Part shown: in pieces, positions 10,298 through 20,232 of the stretch
Layout: every line of letters starts with the position of its first letter
How positions within the stretch are numbered: position 1 is the stretch's first letter
NCBI RefSeq assembly: GCF_950097975.1
Contig: NZ_CATNHF010000001.1
Location: 62,001-126,000, forward strand
Source: Microbacterium sp. T2.11-28
GTDB taxonomy: Bacteria > Actinomycetota > Actinomycetes > Actinomycetales > Microbacteriaceae
Length of the DNA stretch: 64,000 nt
Direction: 5' to 3'
Made by a program: the position numbers and the translations under genes
Notes under the pieces: generated by a model
The model's database searches: none
What the model was told of the DNA's origin: nothing
The model's input: only the letters and a program-made list of their open reading frames with translations

Positions 10298-11625
10298 GCG
10301 GGGACCTCCGCGAGGTCGACGACCGCGCCCTCGGCGACGGTCACCGCGCCCCGGAAGAAGGTCCAGCGGACCGAGCCGGGAAGCTCCCGGCCCACGTAGG
10401 GCGAGTTCGTGCTGCGACCGCGCAGGTCCTCCCGCGTGAAGACGGCCGACGGCGCCGGGTCGTAGAGGGTCAGCGACGCCGGCGCACCGACAACGAGGTC
10501 GGTGCCGGCCTCGGCGAGGCGTCCGATGCGCGCGGGGGCGGCCGACATGACGCGCGCCACGTCCTCCCACGTGAGCATCCCCGTGTCGACGACGGCCTGC
10601 TGCACTACCCGGAGCGCGGACTCCAGCCCGACCATGCCGTTGGCCGCGGCCTGCCACTCGCAGGACTTCGCCTCGGCCGGGTGGGGGGCGTGGTCGGTCG
10701 CGACGATGTCGATCGTGCCGTCGGCCAGTCCTTCGCGGACCGCCCGGACGTCCTCGTCGCGCCGCAGCGGCGGATTGACCTTGAAGCGCGGGTCGTAGCC
10801 CCGCACCAGCTCCTCGGTGAGCAGCAGGTGGTGCGGGGTCACCTCGGCGGTCACGTCGACGCCGCGCCGCTTGGCCCACCGGATGATGTCCACCGAGCCG
10901 GCCGTGGACAGGTGGCACACGTGCAGGCGGGAGCCGACGTGCTCGGCGAGCAGGACGTCGCGCGCGATGATCGACTCCTCGGCCACCGCCGGCCATCCGG
11001 CGAGGCCGAGCTCCGCCGACACCGTGCCCTCGTTCATCTGCGCGCCCTCGGTGAGCCGCGGGTCCTGCGCGTGCTGGGCGACGACGCCGTCGAACGCCTT
11101 CACGTACTCCAGCGCCCGGCGCATGATGAGCGGATCGAAGACGCAGAAGCCGTCGTCGCTGAAGACGCGCACGCGCGCCCGGGACGACGCCATGGCGCCG
11201 AGCTCCGCGAGCCGCTCGCCCTTCTGGCCCACGGTCACGGCGCCGATGGGCTGCACGTGCACGTAGCCGGCGGCTTCGCCGAGCGCCAGCTCCTGCTCGA
11301 CCACGCCCGCGGTGTCGGCGACCGGCGAGGTGTTGGGCATGGCGAAGACCGTGGTGTAGCCGCCGGCGGCCGCGGCGCGCGATCCGGTGAGGATGGTCTC
11401 CGAGGCCTCGTACCCCGGCTCGCGCAGGTGCGTGTGCAGGTCGACGAGCCCCGGCAGGGCCACGAGCCCGTCGGCGTCGACCACCGTCGCGCCGCTGCGG
11501 CTCAGCCCCGAGCCGACCTCGTCGATGCGGCCGTCGGCGAGGATCAGGTCGGTCGTCTCTCCGCCCGGCAGGCGGGCGCCGCGCACGAGGACCGGCGAGG
11601 CCCCCGAATCGTCTCGACGGGTCAT
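10294..11625 (-). CDS. pyrC: dihydroorotase
   Basis: 443 residues. Zinc amidohydrolase that cyclises carbamoyl-aspartate to dihydroorotate. Metal-binding HTHLREPG and the MPNTSP substrate motif are near residues 60-100; TDHAPH carries the catalytic Asp near residue 310. Type I (long) subfamily, usual length. Good GGAGG ribosome site inside pyrB, with ATGA overlap to its stop. Confidence 0.97.
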   Translation of the reverse strand: MTRRDDSGASPVLVRGARLPGGETTDLILADGRIDEVGSGLSRSGATVVDADGLVALPGLVDLHTHLREPGYEASETILTGSRAAAAGGYTTVFAMPNTSPVADTAGVVEQELALGEAAGYVHVQPIGAVTVGQKGERLAELGAMASSRARVRVFSDDGFCVFDPLIMRRALEYVKAFDGVVAQHAQDPRLTEGAQMNEGTVSAELGLAGWPAVAEESIIARDVLLAEHVGSRLHVCHLSTAGSVDIIRWAKRRGVDVTAEVTPHHLLLTEELVRGYDPRFKVNPPLRRDEDVRAVREGLADGTIDIVATDHAPHPAEAKSCEWQAAANGMVGLESALRVVQQAVVDTGMLTWEDVARVMSAAPARIGRLAEAGTDLVVGAPASLTLYDPAPSAVFTREDLRGRSTNSPYVGRELPGSVRWTFFRGAVTVAEGAVVDLAEVPA

Positions 11626-12593
11626 CGGGCGTCCTCCTCGGCGGTCGTGTCGGTCCGCTCCCCCGCCAGCAGCAGGTAGAGCGCCGCCATGCGCACCGAG
11701 ACGCCGTTGGCGACCTGCTCGAGCACGGTCGACCTGGGTGAATCGGCGGCGTCGGCGGAGATCTCCAGCCCGCGGTTCATCGGACCGGGGTGCATCACAA
11801 TGCTACCTGCCGGCAGGGCCGCCAGACGCTCGGCGTCCAGACCCCACCGCCGCGAATACTCCCGTTCAGTCGGGAAATACGCGGCGGTCATCCGCTCCAG
11901 CTGGATGCGGAGCATCATGACCGCGTCGGGGCCGCTCGCCAGAGCCTCGTCGAGGTCGTAGGCGATGCGCACCGGCCAGGCGGACACGTCCTGCGGCACG
12001 AGGGTCGGCGGGGCGACGAGGGTGACGCGGGCGCCCAGCGACGTCAGGAGCCAGACATTGGAGCGGGCCACGCGCGAGTGGAGCACGTCGCCGACGATGG
12101 TGACGCTCAGTCCCTCGAGGTCGCGTCCCCGGCTGTCGTCGCCGAACGTGCGCTTCCGGATCGTGAAGGCGTCCAGGAGCGCCTGGGTGGGGTGCTCGTG
12201 GGTGCCGTCGCCGGCGTTCACGACGCCGGCCGAGATCCAGCCGCTGGTGGCGAGGGTGTGGGGCGCGCCGGAGGCGCCGTGGCGGATGACGACGGCGTCG
12301 GCTCCCATCGCCTGGAGGGTCTGCGCCGTGTCCTGCAGCGATTCGCCCTTGGAGACCGAGGAGCCCTTCGCCGAGAAGTTGATGACGTCGGCGGAGAGGC
12401 GCTTGGCGGCGGCCTCGAAGGAGATCCGGGTGCGGGTGGAGTCCTCGAAGAACAGGTTGACGACCGTCTTGCCGCGCAGCGTCGGGAGCTTGCGGATCTC
12501 GCGGGACTGCGTATCGCGCATGTCCTCGGCGACGTCGAGGATGCGCAGCGCCTCCTCGCGGGACAGGGTCTTCGTGTCGAGCAGATGCCTCAT
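11622..12593 (-). CDS. pyrB: aspartate carbamoyltransferase catalytic subunit
   Basis: 323 residues. Condenses carbamoyl phosphate with aspartate. The carbamoyl-phosphate motif [13 protein letters not shown] and the aspartate-side [15 protein letters not shown] are present. No regulatory subunit pyrI is seen, as is normal outside enterobacteria. Starts [20 protein letters not shown] with ATGA overlap to pyrR. Confidence 0.97.
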   Translation of the reverse strand: MRHLLDTKTLSREEALRILDVAEDMRDTQSREIRKLPTLRGKTVVNLFFEDSTRTRISFEAAAKRLSADVINFSAKGSSVSKGESLQDTAQTLQAMGADAVVIRHGASGAPHTLATSGWISAGVVNAGDGTHEHPTQALLDAFTIRKRTFGDDSRGRDLEGLSVTIVGDVLHSRVARSNVWLLTSLGARVTLVAPPTLVPQDVSAWPVRIAYDLDEALASGPDAVMMLRIQLERMTAAYFPTEREYSRRWGLDAERLAALPAGSIVMHPGPMNRGLEISADAADSPRSTVLEQVANGVSVRMAALYLLLAGERTDTTAEEDAR

Positions 12594-13120
12594 GACTCGA
12601 TCGTCACCCCCTCGATGCCGTCGACGTCGGCGAGGCGCACGTTGACGCGCTCGTCGCGGGCGCTCGGGAGGTTCTTGCCGACGAAGTCGGGACGGATCGG
12701 AAGCTCGCGGTGGCCCCGATCGACGAGGATCGCCAGCCGCACGGCGGCCGGCCGTCCGATGTCGCCCAGCGCGTCCAGCGCCGCGCGGATCGAGCGGCCG
12801 GAGAACAGCACGTCGTCGACCAGCACGACCGTGCGTCCGTCCACACCGCCGGGCGGGATCTGCGTCGGGCGCGGGGTGCGGGTGGGGTTGCGGTGCAGGT
12901 CGTCGCGGTACATCGTGACGTCCAGCGCGCCGACCGGCACGGCGGCGCCGCTGAACTCGGACACCAGGGCGCCGATGCGCTCGGCGAGCGAGACCCCGCG
13001 GGTGGGGATGCCGAGGAGGACCAGACCTTCGGGCCCCTTGTTGGACTCCAGGATCTCGTGGGAGATCCGAGTCAGGGCCCGGGCGATGTCGGCGCCGTGC
13101 AGCACGGTTCGCGTGCTCAT
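12590..13120 (-). CDS. pyrR: PyrR, pyr operon regulator / uracil phosphoribosyltransferase
   Basis: 176 residues from the ATG at 13120, chosen over an upstream in-frame codon because AGAAGGGAG lies at proper spacing and the family begins [12 protein letters not shown]. The PRPP loop [21 protein letters not shown] is intact. In Gram-positives PyrR binds UMP and then pyr mRNA. In Mycobacterium smegmatis it is reported to block translation rather than use a terminator-antiterminator switch. The roughly 50-nt leader here has no obvious terminator hairpin, which fits that translational mode. First gene of the pyr operon. Confidence 0.95.
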   Translation of the reverse strand: MSTRTVLHGADIARALTRISHEILESNKGPEGLVLLGIPTRGVSLAERIGALVSEFSGAAVPVGALDVTMYRDDLHRNPTRTPRPTQIPPGGVDGRTVVLVDDVLFSGRSIRAALDALGDIGRPAAVRLAILVDRGHRELPIRPDFVGKNLPSARDERVNVRLADVDGIEGVTIES

Positions 13121-13175
13121 CCGCCGCTCCCTTCTCCGCCTCACGGGACGGTGTTAAAGGTTGCTGTGGTTCGCT

Positions 13176-13181
13176 CCACTC
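13176..13181 (-). promoter_or_regulatory. probable -10 box for the pyr operon
   Basis: On the minus strand GGGTAGAGTGGAG contains TAGAGT, a good actinobacterial -10. Its TAG includes part of the stop codon of the upstream membrane gene (13181-13183). It predicts a leader of about 50 nt before pyrR. No clear -35 is visible. Confidence 0.4.
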
Positions 13182-13624
13182 TACCCGTCGGCGGGGGTCC
13201 GCGGCGCCAGGACGCGTCGCACGCCGGCGCGCGCCAGCATCAGCACGACGATCAGGCCGGTGACGGCGAAGAAGCCGCCGAGACGCACGGCATCGCCGAA
13301 GACCACGTCGACGAGCCACAGGACCAGCAGCTTGCTTCCCGGGAGGATGAGGACGAGCGTCGCGATCGCCGCGACGCGCCGCAGGGGCGCGTCGGCGGAG
13401 CGGATGCTGCGGATGACGCGCGTCTTCAGCGCCAGCACCACCTCGAGGACGGCCTTGAGCAGTACGGCGGTCAGGAGCGTGAGCACGAAGCTCTCGCTCA
13501 GCACACCCGGGAGGAACTGCACCGTCAGGCCCAGGATGACGACGTAGACGAACACGTCGACGAGGTCGAGGGCGGTGGGTCGGCGACGGGACACGGCGGT
13601 CACTCGGGGTCGGGCGTCCGTCAC
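13181..13624 (-). CDS. four-helix integral membrane protein, unknown function
   Basis: 147 residues from a GTG at 13624 that overlaps the stop of the MBL-Rieske gene by GTGA. Four hydrophobic segments are visible (around [59 protein letters not shown] and [20 protein letters not shown]). Positive residues cluster between helices 2 and 3 ([17 protein letters not shown]). I recognise no family. The tight overlap suggests it is made together with the upstream metallo-hydrolase/Rieske protein and could be its membrane partner; that is inference. Confidence 0.8.
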   Translation of the reverse strand: MTDARPRVTAVSRRRPTALDLVDVFVYVVILGLTVQFLPGVLSESFVLTLLTAVLLKAVLEVVLALKTRVIRSIRSADAPLRRVAAIATLVLILPGSKLLVLWLVDVVFGDAVRLGGFFAVTGLIVVLMLARAGVRRVLAPRTPADG

Positions 13625-15198
13625 GCGGCGGGCTGCGTCGCCGCCTCGGTGAGGCCGCCGTCGACGGAGCGCGACGCGCGGATCGGGTGCCCGGGTGTCG
13701 TGAGGCACTTGCCCGAGGCGAGGTCCCACTTCCAGTCGTGGAGCGCGCAGGTGAGCACGCCGTCCTCGATCTTGCCGGTCTTCGTGAGGTCGGCGCGCAG
13801 GTGCGGGCAGCGTCGCTGCACGGTCCAGTCGCCGATCTCGGCGTCCTCGGTCTGGTCGGACTGCTCCGCGTACCAGTTCTCGACGTACTCGATCCGGTCG
13901 CGGGAGAGGCACTTGAGGAACGTCGTGAGGAACTCGTTGAACTTCCCGCTGCGCCCCACCTCGAACTGCATCGACAGGAAGATCGAGTTCGACCAGTCGA
14001 TCTCGCCGTCGGCGATGTTGGTCGAGACGAGGTCGGCCGGGATCGTGTACCAGTAGATGCACTCCTCGCCCGCGTACTCGCGCACCTTGGCGCGGGGGAA
14101 GTCCACCACCATGTCGAGGTCGCCGATGCGGAAGCGCACGTTGCCGCCGACGCCGTTGCGGATGGTCCGGGCGCGCCGCAGCAGGGGCTCCCACCACTCC
14201 TTGATGGCCTGCAGCATCTCCTCCGGGGGCAGCACCTCGGAGCGACCGGCCTCCTCGGCGCGGATCTCGTCCTGTCGCGCGTCGCGCTGCTCGGCGAGGT
14301 AGGCCCACTTGTCGTCGAAGACGCGGTCGATCTCGTCCTGCGTGTACAGGGTCTGCGTCACGGTGATCTCGCCGTTCACGAGGTCGACCTGCGTGCCGGG
14401 GAGGAACTCGTACCCCTTCTGCTCCGGCCGCAGCTGACGCATGTGGGCGAGGAACTGACGCTGGTCGGTGAAGATCGAGTCGTCCTCGGCGCCCCAGCCG
14501 TTGAAGCGGAAGAGCTCTTCGCGCAGGAACATGGGAGGCCCCGCCATCGGGAAGACGTGCTCGGCGTCCACCTTCTCGATGTAGTACATCGCGCGCTTGT
14601 TCTGCGCGTCGCGCTTGAGCTGGGCGAAGTTCTGCTTGGCGTCCTGCGGCAGGTCGTAGACCATCGGCCACCAGATCGCGCCGGAGACCTGGGTGAAGTA
14701 CGCCTCGGGCTTGCTGAAGCCCAGCAGGCGTTCGAGGTCGAGCGGGTGGGAGTCGTTCTGGTTCAGGATGCTCGCCGTCCCGTCGTCGACACTCAGCGAC
14801 GAGTCGCCGATCGGGCCGTCGCTCGGGGCGCGCAGCGGGGTGACCATGAGCTTCAGCGCCCCGAAGTGCAGGGGGACGCCCGCCTGGGTGTATTCGATGT
14901 TCTCGAAGCCGAGCGCCCGGATGTCCTTCTCGAGGTCGTCGGTCGGGTACTCGGGCAGCAGCACGCGGATGTCGCGGCGCACGTGCCGTCGCAGCAGCGC
15001 CGGGTCGAGGTGGTCGCGGTGGCGGTGCGAGATGTAGAGGAAGTCGGCGGCGCCGAACCTCTCCCAGTCCAGGCCGCGGTTGTCGGGGAACGGGAACCAC
15101 GAGCCGAAGAAGCTCGGCCCGATGACCGGGTCGCAGAGGATGCTGCCGCCCTCGGTCTCGATGAACATGCCCGCGTGGCCCAGGCCAGTGATCCGCAT
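13621..15198 (-). CDS. metallo-beta-lactamase fold protein with C-terminal Rieske domain
   Basis: 525 residues. N-terminal metallo-beta-lactamase domain of UlaG/NAPE-PLD type, with the metal motif SHRHRDHLD (His58, His60, Asp62, His63). C-terminal Rieske [2Fe-2S] domain with C464-x-H466 and C484-x2-H487 ([10 protein letters not shown] and [12 protein letters not shown]). The long middle part is unassigned. The best known protein pairing these two folds is CMP-Neu5Ac hydroxylase, where the Rieske domain comes first; here the order is reversed. The substrate is unknown. AGAAAGGTAG precedes the ATG at 15198 and a TAGACT -10 lies about 25 nt further up, so it has its own promoter. GTGA overlap with the following membrane gene. 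Confidence 0.88.
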   Translation of the reverse strand: MRITGLGHAGMFIETEGGSILCDPVIGPSFFGSWFPFPDNRGLDWERFGAADFLYISHRHRDHLDPALLRRHVRRDIRVLLPEYPTDDLEKDIRALGFENIEYTQAGVPLHFGALKLMVTPLRAPSDGPIGDSSLSVDDGTASILNQNDSHPLDLERLLGFSKPEAYFTQVSGAIWWPMVYDLPQDAKQNFAQLKRDAQNKRAMYYIEKVDAEHVFPMAGPPMFLREELFRFNGWGAEDDSIFTDQRQFLAHMRQLRPEQKGYEFLPGTQVDLVNGEITVTQTLYTQDEIDRVFDDKWAYLAEQRDARQDEIRAEEAGRSEVLPPEEMLQAIKEWWEPLLRRARTIRNGVGGNVRFRIGDLDMVVDFPRAKVREYAGEECIYWYTIPADLVSTNIADGEIDWSNSIFLSMQFEVGRSGKFNEFLTTFLKCLSRDRIEYVENWYAEQSDQTEDAEIGDWTVQRRCPHLRADLTKTGKIEDGVLTCALHDWKWDLASGKCLTTPGHPIRASRSVDGGLTEAATQPAA

Positions 15199-15223
15199 GA
15201 CTACCTTTCTGTCGAGCCCGTCG

Positions 15224-15229
15224 AGTCTA
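15224..15229 (-). promoter_or_regulatory. -10 box for the MBL-Rieske operon
   Basis: TAGACT on the minus strand, about 25 nt upstream of the MBL-Rieske start and downstream of the helicase hairpin. Expected transcription start near 15217, leaving room for the AGAAAGG ribosome site. Confidence 0.5.
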
Positions 15230-15250
15230 CGCGAGCGGTCCCGGATCCTC

Positions 15251-15277
15251 CCGGCGGCGGGCCGTGACCGCCGCCGG
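15251..15277 (-). terminator. GC-rich hairpin after the helicase gene
   Basis: Perfect 10-bp stem (ccggcggcgg at 15251-15260 with ccgccgccgg at 15268-15277, 7-nt loop) immediately after the helicase stop on the minus strand. There is no U-run, so efficiency is uncertain. It separates the helicase from the next promoter. Confidence 0.5.
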
Positions 15278-15278
15278 T

Positions 15279-18209
15279 TCAGGACAGCAGAGCGCGGATG
15301 TCGTCGGCCGACAGCGCCGCAGAGAAGGCGTCGCCGTCGTCCAGGACGGCGCGGAAGAGCCGCGCCTTCCGCTGCTGGAGCTCCACGACCTTCTCCTCGA
15401 TCGTGCCGGCCGCGATGAGGCGGTACACGGTGACGGGTCGCGTCTGCCCGATGCGATGGGTGCGGTCGATCGCCTGCTGCTCGGCGGCGGGGTTCCACCA
15501 CGGATCGAGGAGGAACACGCAGTCCGCCTCGGTGAGGGTCAGTCCCACGCCTCCGGCCTTGAGGCTGATGAGGAAGACGGGATCGTCGCCCCGGCGGAAC
15601 GCGTCGATCACCTCGGCCCGGCGCGGGGTGGAGCCGTCGAGCCGGGAGGTGCCGATGCCGTGCGCGCGCAGATCGCGCTCGACGATGTCGAGGTAGGAGG
15701 TGAACTGGCTGAAGACCAGCGCGCGGCGACCTTCGGCGGCGAGTTCCGCGAGGCGGTCGCGGAGGGCGTCGAGCTTGCTCGACCCGAGCCCGCCGCCGCC
15801 CAGGTCGACCAGCGACGGGGCGAGCGCCAGCATCCGCAGGAGGGTGAGGGACCGGAAGACGATGAAACGGTGGCTGTCGAGGTCGTCGAGCAGCCCCAGG
15901 ACCTTCCGCCGCTCGCGCTGCAGGACGCGCTCGTAGACCGCGCGGTGTCCGCTGGTCAGCTCCACCCGGACGTCCTGCTCCTGCCGCGGCGGCAGATCGG
16001 GAGCGACGAGCGCCTTCGTGCGCCGCAGGAGGTAGGGGCGGATGCGCCGGCGCAGTCGTGCGAGACGACGCTCGCGCGACGCCCCGCCCTCGAGGTTCTC
16101 CTCCGCCTTGCCGTCCTCGATGGGCGTCAGGTACTCCTGGCGGAACCGCCGCGCCGAGGGGAAGAGCCCGGGCGAGGTCAGCGCGAGGATCGCCCACAGG
16201 TCGGCGAGGCTGTTCTCCAGCGGCGTGCCCGTCACGGCCACGCGGGCGCGCGCTCGCAGCTCGAGGGCGGCCCGGTGCACCCGCGTGCGGGGGTTCTTGA
16301 CGGCCTGCGCCTCGTCGAGCACCACGAGCGACCAGTCCCGCGCCGCGTAGGCGGCGGCGTCGAGTCGCAGGAGCGCGTAGGAGGTCACGATCACGTCGGC
16401 GTCGACGGCGTCCAGGCGCACCCCGGTCCCCTCCACCGTCTGGACGCGGAGGCCGGGGGCGTGGCGGGCGGCTTCGTCGCGCCACGCCGGGACGACCGAC
16501 GTCGGCGCGACGACGAGTGCCGGCCGATCGTCGGACCGCGTTCGGGCGTGCAGGATCAGGGCCAGCACCTGGAGCGTCTTGCCGAGCCCCATGTCGTCGG
16601 CGAGGACTCCGCCCAGGCCCGCCTCCCACAGCGCCGCGAGCCAGCGGAAGCCGTCGAGCTGGTACGGCCGCAGCGCGGTCGCGAGCCCGCCGGGTGGAGG
16701 CGGGGCGGAGGTCGCCGGCGGCTGATCGCGCAGCCGGGCGATCGCCGCGCGCCAGGCGACCGCGGGCTCCGCGACATCGGCGAGGTCTTCGAACTCCTCC
16801 CAGAGGTCCACGTGGTAGCGGCTGACGCGCGGACCGGCCTCCCACTCGACGAGATCGCGGGACTCGTCGATCAGCTCCCGCAGGCGGTCCAGCGCCGGGT
16901 GCGCGAGCGAGAAGTAGGCGCCGTCCGAGAGCAGCATCCGCTTCCGCCGCTGGGCGAGCGCGGTGAACAGCGGGGCGAAGGGGATGCGGCGTCCGTCGAT
17001 GTCGACGAGGATGCCGAGCTCGAACCAGTCGGCGTCGGTCGTCTCGACGGTCGACACGGTGATGCGCGGGTCGCCGGTGAGCTCGCGGTACTGCCGGGCG
17101 ATCCCGCGCGCCTCCACGCGCACGTCGTCGAGGGCCTGCACGGCCGGCAGCACACGCGTGGCGAACTCGGCGGCGTCGATCCCGCGTAGCTGCCCCGCGG
17201 GCGAGAAGGGCAGGTCGGCGGCGGACTCCCACGCCCGCACCAGGGCGCCCCGGCGGTCGGCGCGCGCCGCAGCCGCCTCCCCCGTCGGGCCGGGGGCCGT
17301 CAGCGGCTCACGTCCGCCGCCCGGCAGCTGCCAGTCGAAGGCGTAGTCGAGCACATCGCGGGGTCGCTGGTCGATCGTCAGCACCAGCACCGTGGGCTGC
17401 GGCGGAGGCAGTCGCACGCCTCGGCCGGCGGTCACCCGTGTCTCGCGGGACAGCAGCGGGAACCCGTGGCGCAGGAACTCGTCGACGTCCTCGCCCGGCA
17501 CCGCCGTGGGCCCACCCGCCGCCAGGAGGGCGCGCGTGCCCGCGCCGAGAGCGGCCGGAGCCGCCCGGATGTGGAGGGTGTCGCCCTCCCGTTCCACCGT
17601 GTAGACGCCGACGGTCCCGATCGGACGCGCCAGCGGCGCGGCGCGGCCGTCGATGCGCGCCTCGGCGTGCACGCGCAGCCCGGCCCCGTCGGCGTCGATG
17701 CGCACCGTCACGTCGGACTGGCCGCCCACGCTCAGACGCTGATCGGCCCGCGTGGCCACGAGGGGGATGCCGAGGTCGGCGGCGGCGCGCAGGTGCGGCC
17801 AGAGGAGGTCGGAATCCACGCCGTCGAGGGTGAGCCAGTCCGAGTCGCCGTAGCCTCCGAACACCCGCACGTCGTGGGCGATGCCGTAGAGCGTCGTGAA
17901 CCACCGGCGTCGCGCGGGATCGGTGCGCCACGCACCCCGCCGCAGCGTCTCCCACGTGAGGTCGCCGCGAACCCACTCCGCCCGCGCTCCGCCGCGGACC
18001 AGCGGCCTCACCGCCAGCCGCAGCTCACCGCCCGGCGACTCCACGCTGCGCGGCGTCGCCGGCTCCACGCGCCGCGGGCCCCAGTGGGCCTCGTCGCCCT
18101 CGCGCCGACGCAGCTGCACCCCGAGGGCGACCTCGTCCCACTGCTCGGGGGGCACGTCCATCCCGCCGGGCAGGACGGCGCGCCACGAGCGGGCGCGCGA
18201 GGTCGTCAT
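15279..18209 (-). CDS. SNF2/RapA-family DEAD-like helicase
   Basis: 976 residues. The first 520 or so residues are a family-specific N-terminal region without recognisable motifs; the SWIM zinc finger (CxC..CxH) that often begins actinobacterial SNF2 proteins is absent. The SF2 core follows: ALRPYQLDGFRWL (Q-like), DDMGLGKTLQVL (Walker A), VLDEAQAVKN (DEAQ box), TGTPLENSLADLW (motif III), LVFSQFTSYLDI (motif IV), LISLKAGGVGLTLTEAD (motif V) and QAIDRTHRIGQTRPV (motif VI). Probably an ATP-driven DNA translocase acting on nucleoprotein; the target is unknown. It starts 37 nt after nusB, with GAGGA before the ATG. Confidence 0.93.
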   Translation of the reverse strand: MTTSRARSWRAVLPGGMDVPPEQWDEVALGVQLRRREGDEAHWGPRRVEPATPRSVESPGGELRLAVRPLVRGGARAEWVRGDLTWETLRRGAWRTDPARRRWFTTLYGIAHDVRVFGGYGDSDWLTLDGVDSDLLWPHLRAAADLGIPLVATRADQRLSVGGQSDVTVRIDADGAGLRVHAEARIDGRAAPLARPIGTVGVYTVEREGDTLHIRAAPAALGAGTRALLAAGGPTAVPGEDVDEFLRHGFPLLSRETRVTAGRGVRLPPPQPTVLVLTIDQRPRDVLDYAFDWQLPGGGREPLTAPGPTGEAAAARADRRGALVRAWESAADLPFSPAGQLRGIDAAEFATRVLPAVQALDDVRVEARGIARQYRELTGDPRITVSTVETTDADWFELGILVDIDGRRIPFAPLFTALAQRRKRMLLSDGAYFSLAHPALDRLRELIDESRDLVEWEAGPRVSRYHVDLWEEFEDLADVAEPAVAWRAAIARLRDQPPATSAPPPPGGLATALRPYQLDGFRWLAALWEAGLGGVLADDMGLGKTLQVLALILHARTRSDDRPALVVAPTSVVPAWRDEAARHAPGLRVQTVEGTGVRLDAVDADVIVTSYALLRLDAAAYAARDWSLVVLDEAQAVKNPRTRVHRAALELRARARVAVTGTPLENSLADLWAILALTSPGLFPSARRFRQEYLTPIEDGKAEENLEGGASRERRLARLRRRIRPYLLRRTKALVAPDLPPRQEQDVRVELTSGHRAVYERVLQRERRKVLGLLDDLDSHRFIVFRSLTLLRMLALAPSLVDLGGGGLGSSKLDALRDRLAELAAEGRRALVFSQFTSYLDIVERDLRAHGIGTSRLDGSTPRRAEVIDAFRRGDDPVFLISLKAGGVGLTLTEADCVFLLDPWWNPAAEQQAIDRTHRIGQTRPVTVYRLIAAGTIEEKVVELQQRKARLFRAVLDDGDAFSAALSADDIRALLS

Positions 18210-18246
18210 GGACTCGATCCTCGCAGCGGGCTGCGACGTCGCCCGG

Positions 18247-18657
18247 TCAGCTCGCCCGGGCGATGCGCGCCAGCACGCCGTGCACGAACGCGCCCGAGTC
18301 GTCGGTCGAGAGCTCCTTGGCGAGCTCCACCGCCTCGTCGATGGCGACGGCGGTGGGCACCTCGGCGTTGAAGAGGATCTCCCACACGCCGATGCGCAGC
18401 ACGGCGCGATCGACCGCGGGCATGCGCTCGAGCTTCCAGTCCCGCGCGTGGGTGATGATCTGCTCGTCGATCTCGTCGCGGTTGTCGATCACGCCGTCGA
18501 CGATCTCGCGCGCGTACAGCCATGAGGCCTCGCGCGCCGGCTCGCTCGCCGCGCGCTTGGCCTCGGCGGCGAGGGTCGTGGCGAGGTCGTCGCCGCGCAC
18601 ATCGCTCTGGTAGAGGATGTCGAGGGCGCGCTTGCGCGCCTTGCTCCGGGCGCTCAC
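18247..18657 (-). CDS. nusB: transcription antitermination factor NusB
   Basis: 136 residues from the GTG at 18657 (SARSKARKRALDILYQSDVR), the usual NusB start. An alternative in-frame GTG at 18684 would overlap efp by 26 nt and add nine residues unlike the family. NusB binds boxA RNA with S10 in rRNA antitermination. All-helical sequence, usual length, ends AFVHGVLARIARAS. The start lies 1 nt after the efp stop, so it is probably translated by coupling. Confidence 0.93.
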   Translation of the reverse strand: MSARSKARKRALDILYQSDVRGDDLATTLAAEAKRAASEPAREASWLYAREIVDGVIDNRDEIDEQIITHARDWKLERMPAVDRAVLRIGVWEILFNAEVPTAVAIDEAVELAKELSTDDSGAFVHGVLARIARAS

Positions 18658-18658
18658 C

Positions 18659-19219
18659 TCAGCTGACGCGGCCGAGGTAGTCACCCGTGCGGGTGTCGAC
18701 CTTGACCTTCGTGCCGGTCTCGACGAACAGCGGGACCTGGATCTCGTACCCGGTCTCGACCGTGGCGGCCTTCGTGCCGGCCGAGGAGCGGTCGCCCTGG
18801 AGGCCGGGCTCGGTGTAGGTGATCTCGAGCACGACCGAGGCGGGAAGCTCCACGTAGAGCGGGTTGCCGTTGTTGAGGGCGATTTGGACCTGCTGGTTCT
18901 CGAGCAGGAAGTTCGCGGCGTCGCCGACCGTGGCGGCGCCGACCGTGATCTGGTCGTAGTCGGCGACGTCCATGAAGACGAACCCCTCGCCGTCGTTGTA
19001 GAGGTACGTGAAGTCGCGGCGGTCGACGTTCTCGATGTCGATCTTGGCGCCGGCGTTGTAGGTGCGGTCGACGACCTTGCCCGAGACCACGTTCTTCAGC
19101 TTCGTACGCACGAACGCGCCGCCCTTGCCCGGCTTGACGTGCTGGAACTCGATGACGTTCCAGAGCTGGCCGTCGATGCTGAGGACGACGCCGTTCTTGA
19201 TGTCTGCGGTCGATGCCAT
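18659..19219 (-). CDS. efp: elongation factor P
   Basis: 186 residues, full length with three beta-barrel domains. The tip loop reads KPGKGGAF, with Lys32 at the position that is modified in many bacteria. EF-P relieves ribosome stalling at polyproline, and proline-rich proteins are present in this window (for example 33322-33651 and 33736-35328). Neither epmA nor epmB is visible, and the modification state cannot be told. Cotranscribed with nusB. Confidence 0.97.
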   Translation of the reverse strand: MASTADIKNGVVLSIDGQLWNVIEFQHVKPGKGGAFVRTKLKNVVSGKVVDRTYNAGAKIDIENVDRRDFTYLYNDGEGFVFMDVADYDQITVGAATVGDAANFLLENQQVQIALNNGNPLYVELPASVVLEITYTEPGLQGDRSSAGTKAATVETGYEIQVPLFVETGTKVKVDTRTGDYLGRVS

Positions 19220-19302
19220 GAGGAAGAGGATCCGTTCGTGTGGGAGTTCGGGGCCGCGGCGCGAAGAGGACCCCAGAGGGATCCGGCGCGGGCCGACAGT
19301 CG

Positions 19303-19308
19303 ATTCTA
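19303..19308 (-). promoter_or_regulatory. probable -10 box for efp-nusB
   Basis: TAGAAT on the minus strand (CCCGTAGAATCGACTG), about 80 nt upstream of the efp ATG and just after the aroQ stop. No convincing -35. Position fits a promoter for efp separate from aroQ. Confidence 0.4.
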
Positions 19309-19321
19309 CGGGATCGCGTCG

Positions 19322-19780
19322 TCAGCCGTCGGCGAGGCCGGTCACGACGTCCAGGAGCAGCCGCACGGCGCGCGCGTATCCGGCCACGCCCTCGCCGATC
19401 ACGTGGACGACGGCGACGTCGCGCACGAAGGAGTGGTGTCGGAACTCCTCCCGGGCGTAGACGTCGGAGATGTGCACCTCGGCGACCGGGAGCGCGACGC
19501 CTGCCAGCGCGTCGCGCAGCACCACCGAGGTGTGCGTGAGACCGCCCGGATTGATCACGATGGCCGCGCAGTCCGTGCGTGCGGCGTGGATCGTGTCGAT
19601 GAGGACGCCCTCGTGGTTGCTCTGCACCGCGCGCACCTCGTAGCCGCGCTCCTGAGCAGTCCGCGCGACGAGCGCCTCGACGTCGGCCAGCGACTCGCGG
19701 CCGTAGATCTCGGGCTCGCGCGTGCCGAGGAGGTTCAGGTTCGGGCCGTTGACCAGCAGCAGGCGACGAGGTGTGGACAC
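19322..19780 (-). CDS. aroQ: 3-dehydroquinate dehydratase, type II
   Basis: 152 residues. Third step of the shikimate pathway. LLLVNGPNLNLLGTREPEIYG, NHEGVLIDTIHAA, INPGGLTHTSVVLRDAL and EVHISDVYAREEFRHHS are the type II signatures, including the catalytic Tyr and His. The GTG at 19780 is preceded by TAGGGT with 6 nt between them and no Shine-Dalgarno, so the mRNA is probably leaderless. It is separated from aroB by a GNAT gene and a plus-strand VOC gene. Confidence 0.96.
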   Translation of the reverse strand: MSTPRRLLLVNGPNLNLLGTREPEIYGRESLADVEALVARTAQERGYEVRAVQSNHEGVLIDTIHAARTDCAAIVINPGGLTHTSVVLRDALAGVALPVAEVHISDVYAREEFRHHSFVRDVAVVHVIGEGVAGYARAVRLLLDVVTGLADG

Positions 19781-19842
19781 GTCAGCACCCTACCGGTCGT
19801 CCGCGTGCCGAGGACGGCGCAGGCGGTGGCAGACTGGCAGCC

Positions 19843-20229
19843 GTGCCGGGACTTCACCACGTCGAGATCTGGATCGGGGATGCCGATGCCGCCCGCCGCG
19901 ACTGGGGGTGGCTGCTGGGGCGGCTCGGATTCGCCGAGACGGCGCGTTGGTCCGAGGGGTCGTCCTGGCAGGCCGACGGGGCGTACCTGACGTTCACGAC
20001 GTCGCCGAACCTGTCGGCCGCGGCCCACGACCGGCGTCGACCGGGAGTGAACCACCTCGCCTTCCGCGGCGGTTCCCGCGAGGACGTCGACGCCCTCCTG
20101 GCCGACGCGCCCGCGCACGGCTGGTCGCCGCTCTACCACGACCGCTATCCGCACGCCGGCGGCCCGGATCACTACGCGGGCTGGATCGAGAACGCCGCGG
20201 GTTTCAAGGCCGAGATCGTCGCCGACTGA
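19843..20229 (+). CDS. VOC-family (glyoxalase-like) protein
   Basis: 128 residues from the GTG at 19843; an upstream ATG would run into the divergent aroQ gene. Two beta-alpha-beta-beta-beta modules are visible (GLHHVEIWIGDADAARRDW and VNHLAFRGGSREDVDALL), with metal-ligand-type residues His at the start, His in the middle and a final Glu (AAGFKAEIV). Metal-dependent lyase or dioxygenase-like folds use this pattern; the substrate is unknown. CAGACT lies 7 nt before the GTG, so a leaderless start is possible. Converges on the GNAT gene with 3 nt between stops. Confidence 0.82.
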   Translation: MPGLHHVEIWIGDADAARRDWGWLLGRLGFAETARWSEGSSWQADGAYLTFTTSPNLSAAAHDRRRPGVNHLAFRGGSREDVDALLADAPAHGWSPLYHDRYPHAGGPDHYAGWIENAAGFKAEIVAD

Positions 20230-20232
20230 CCG

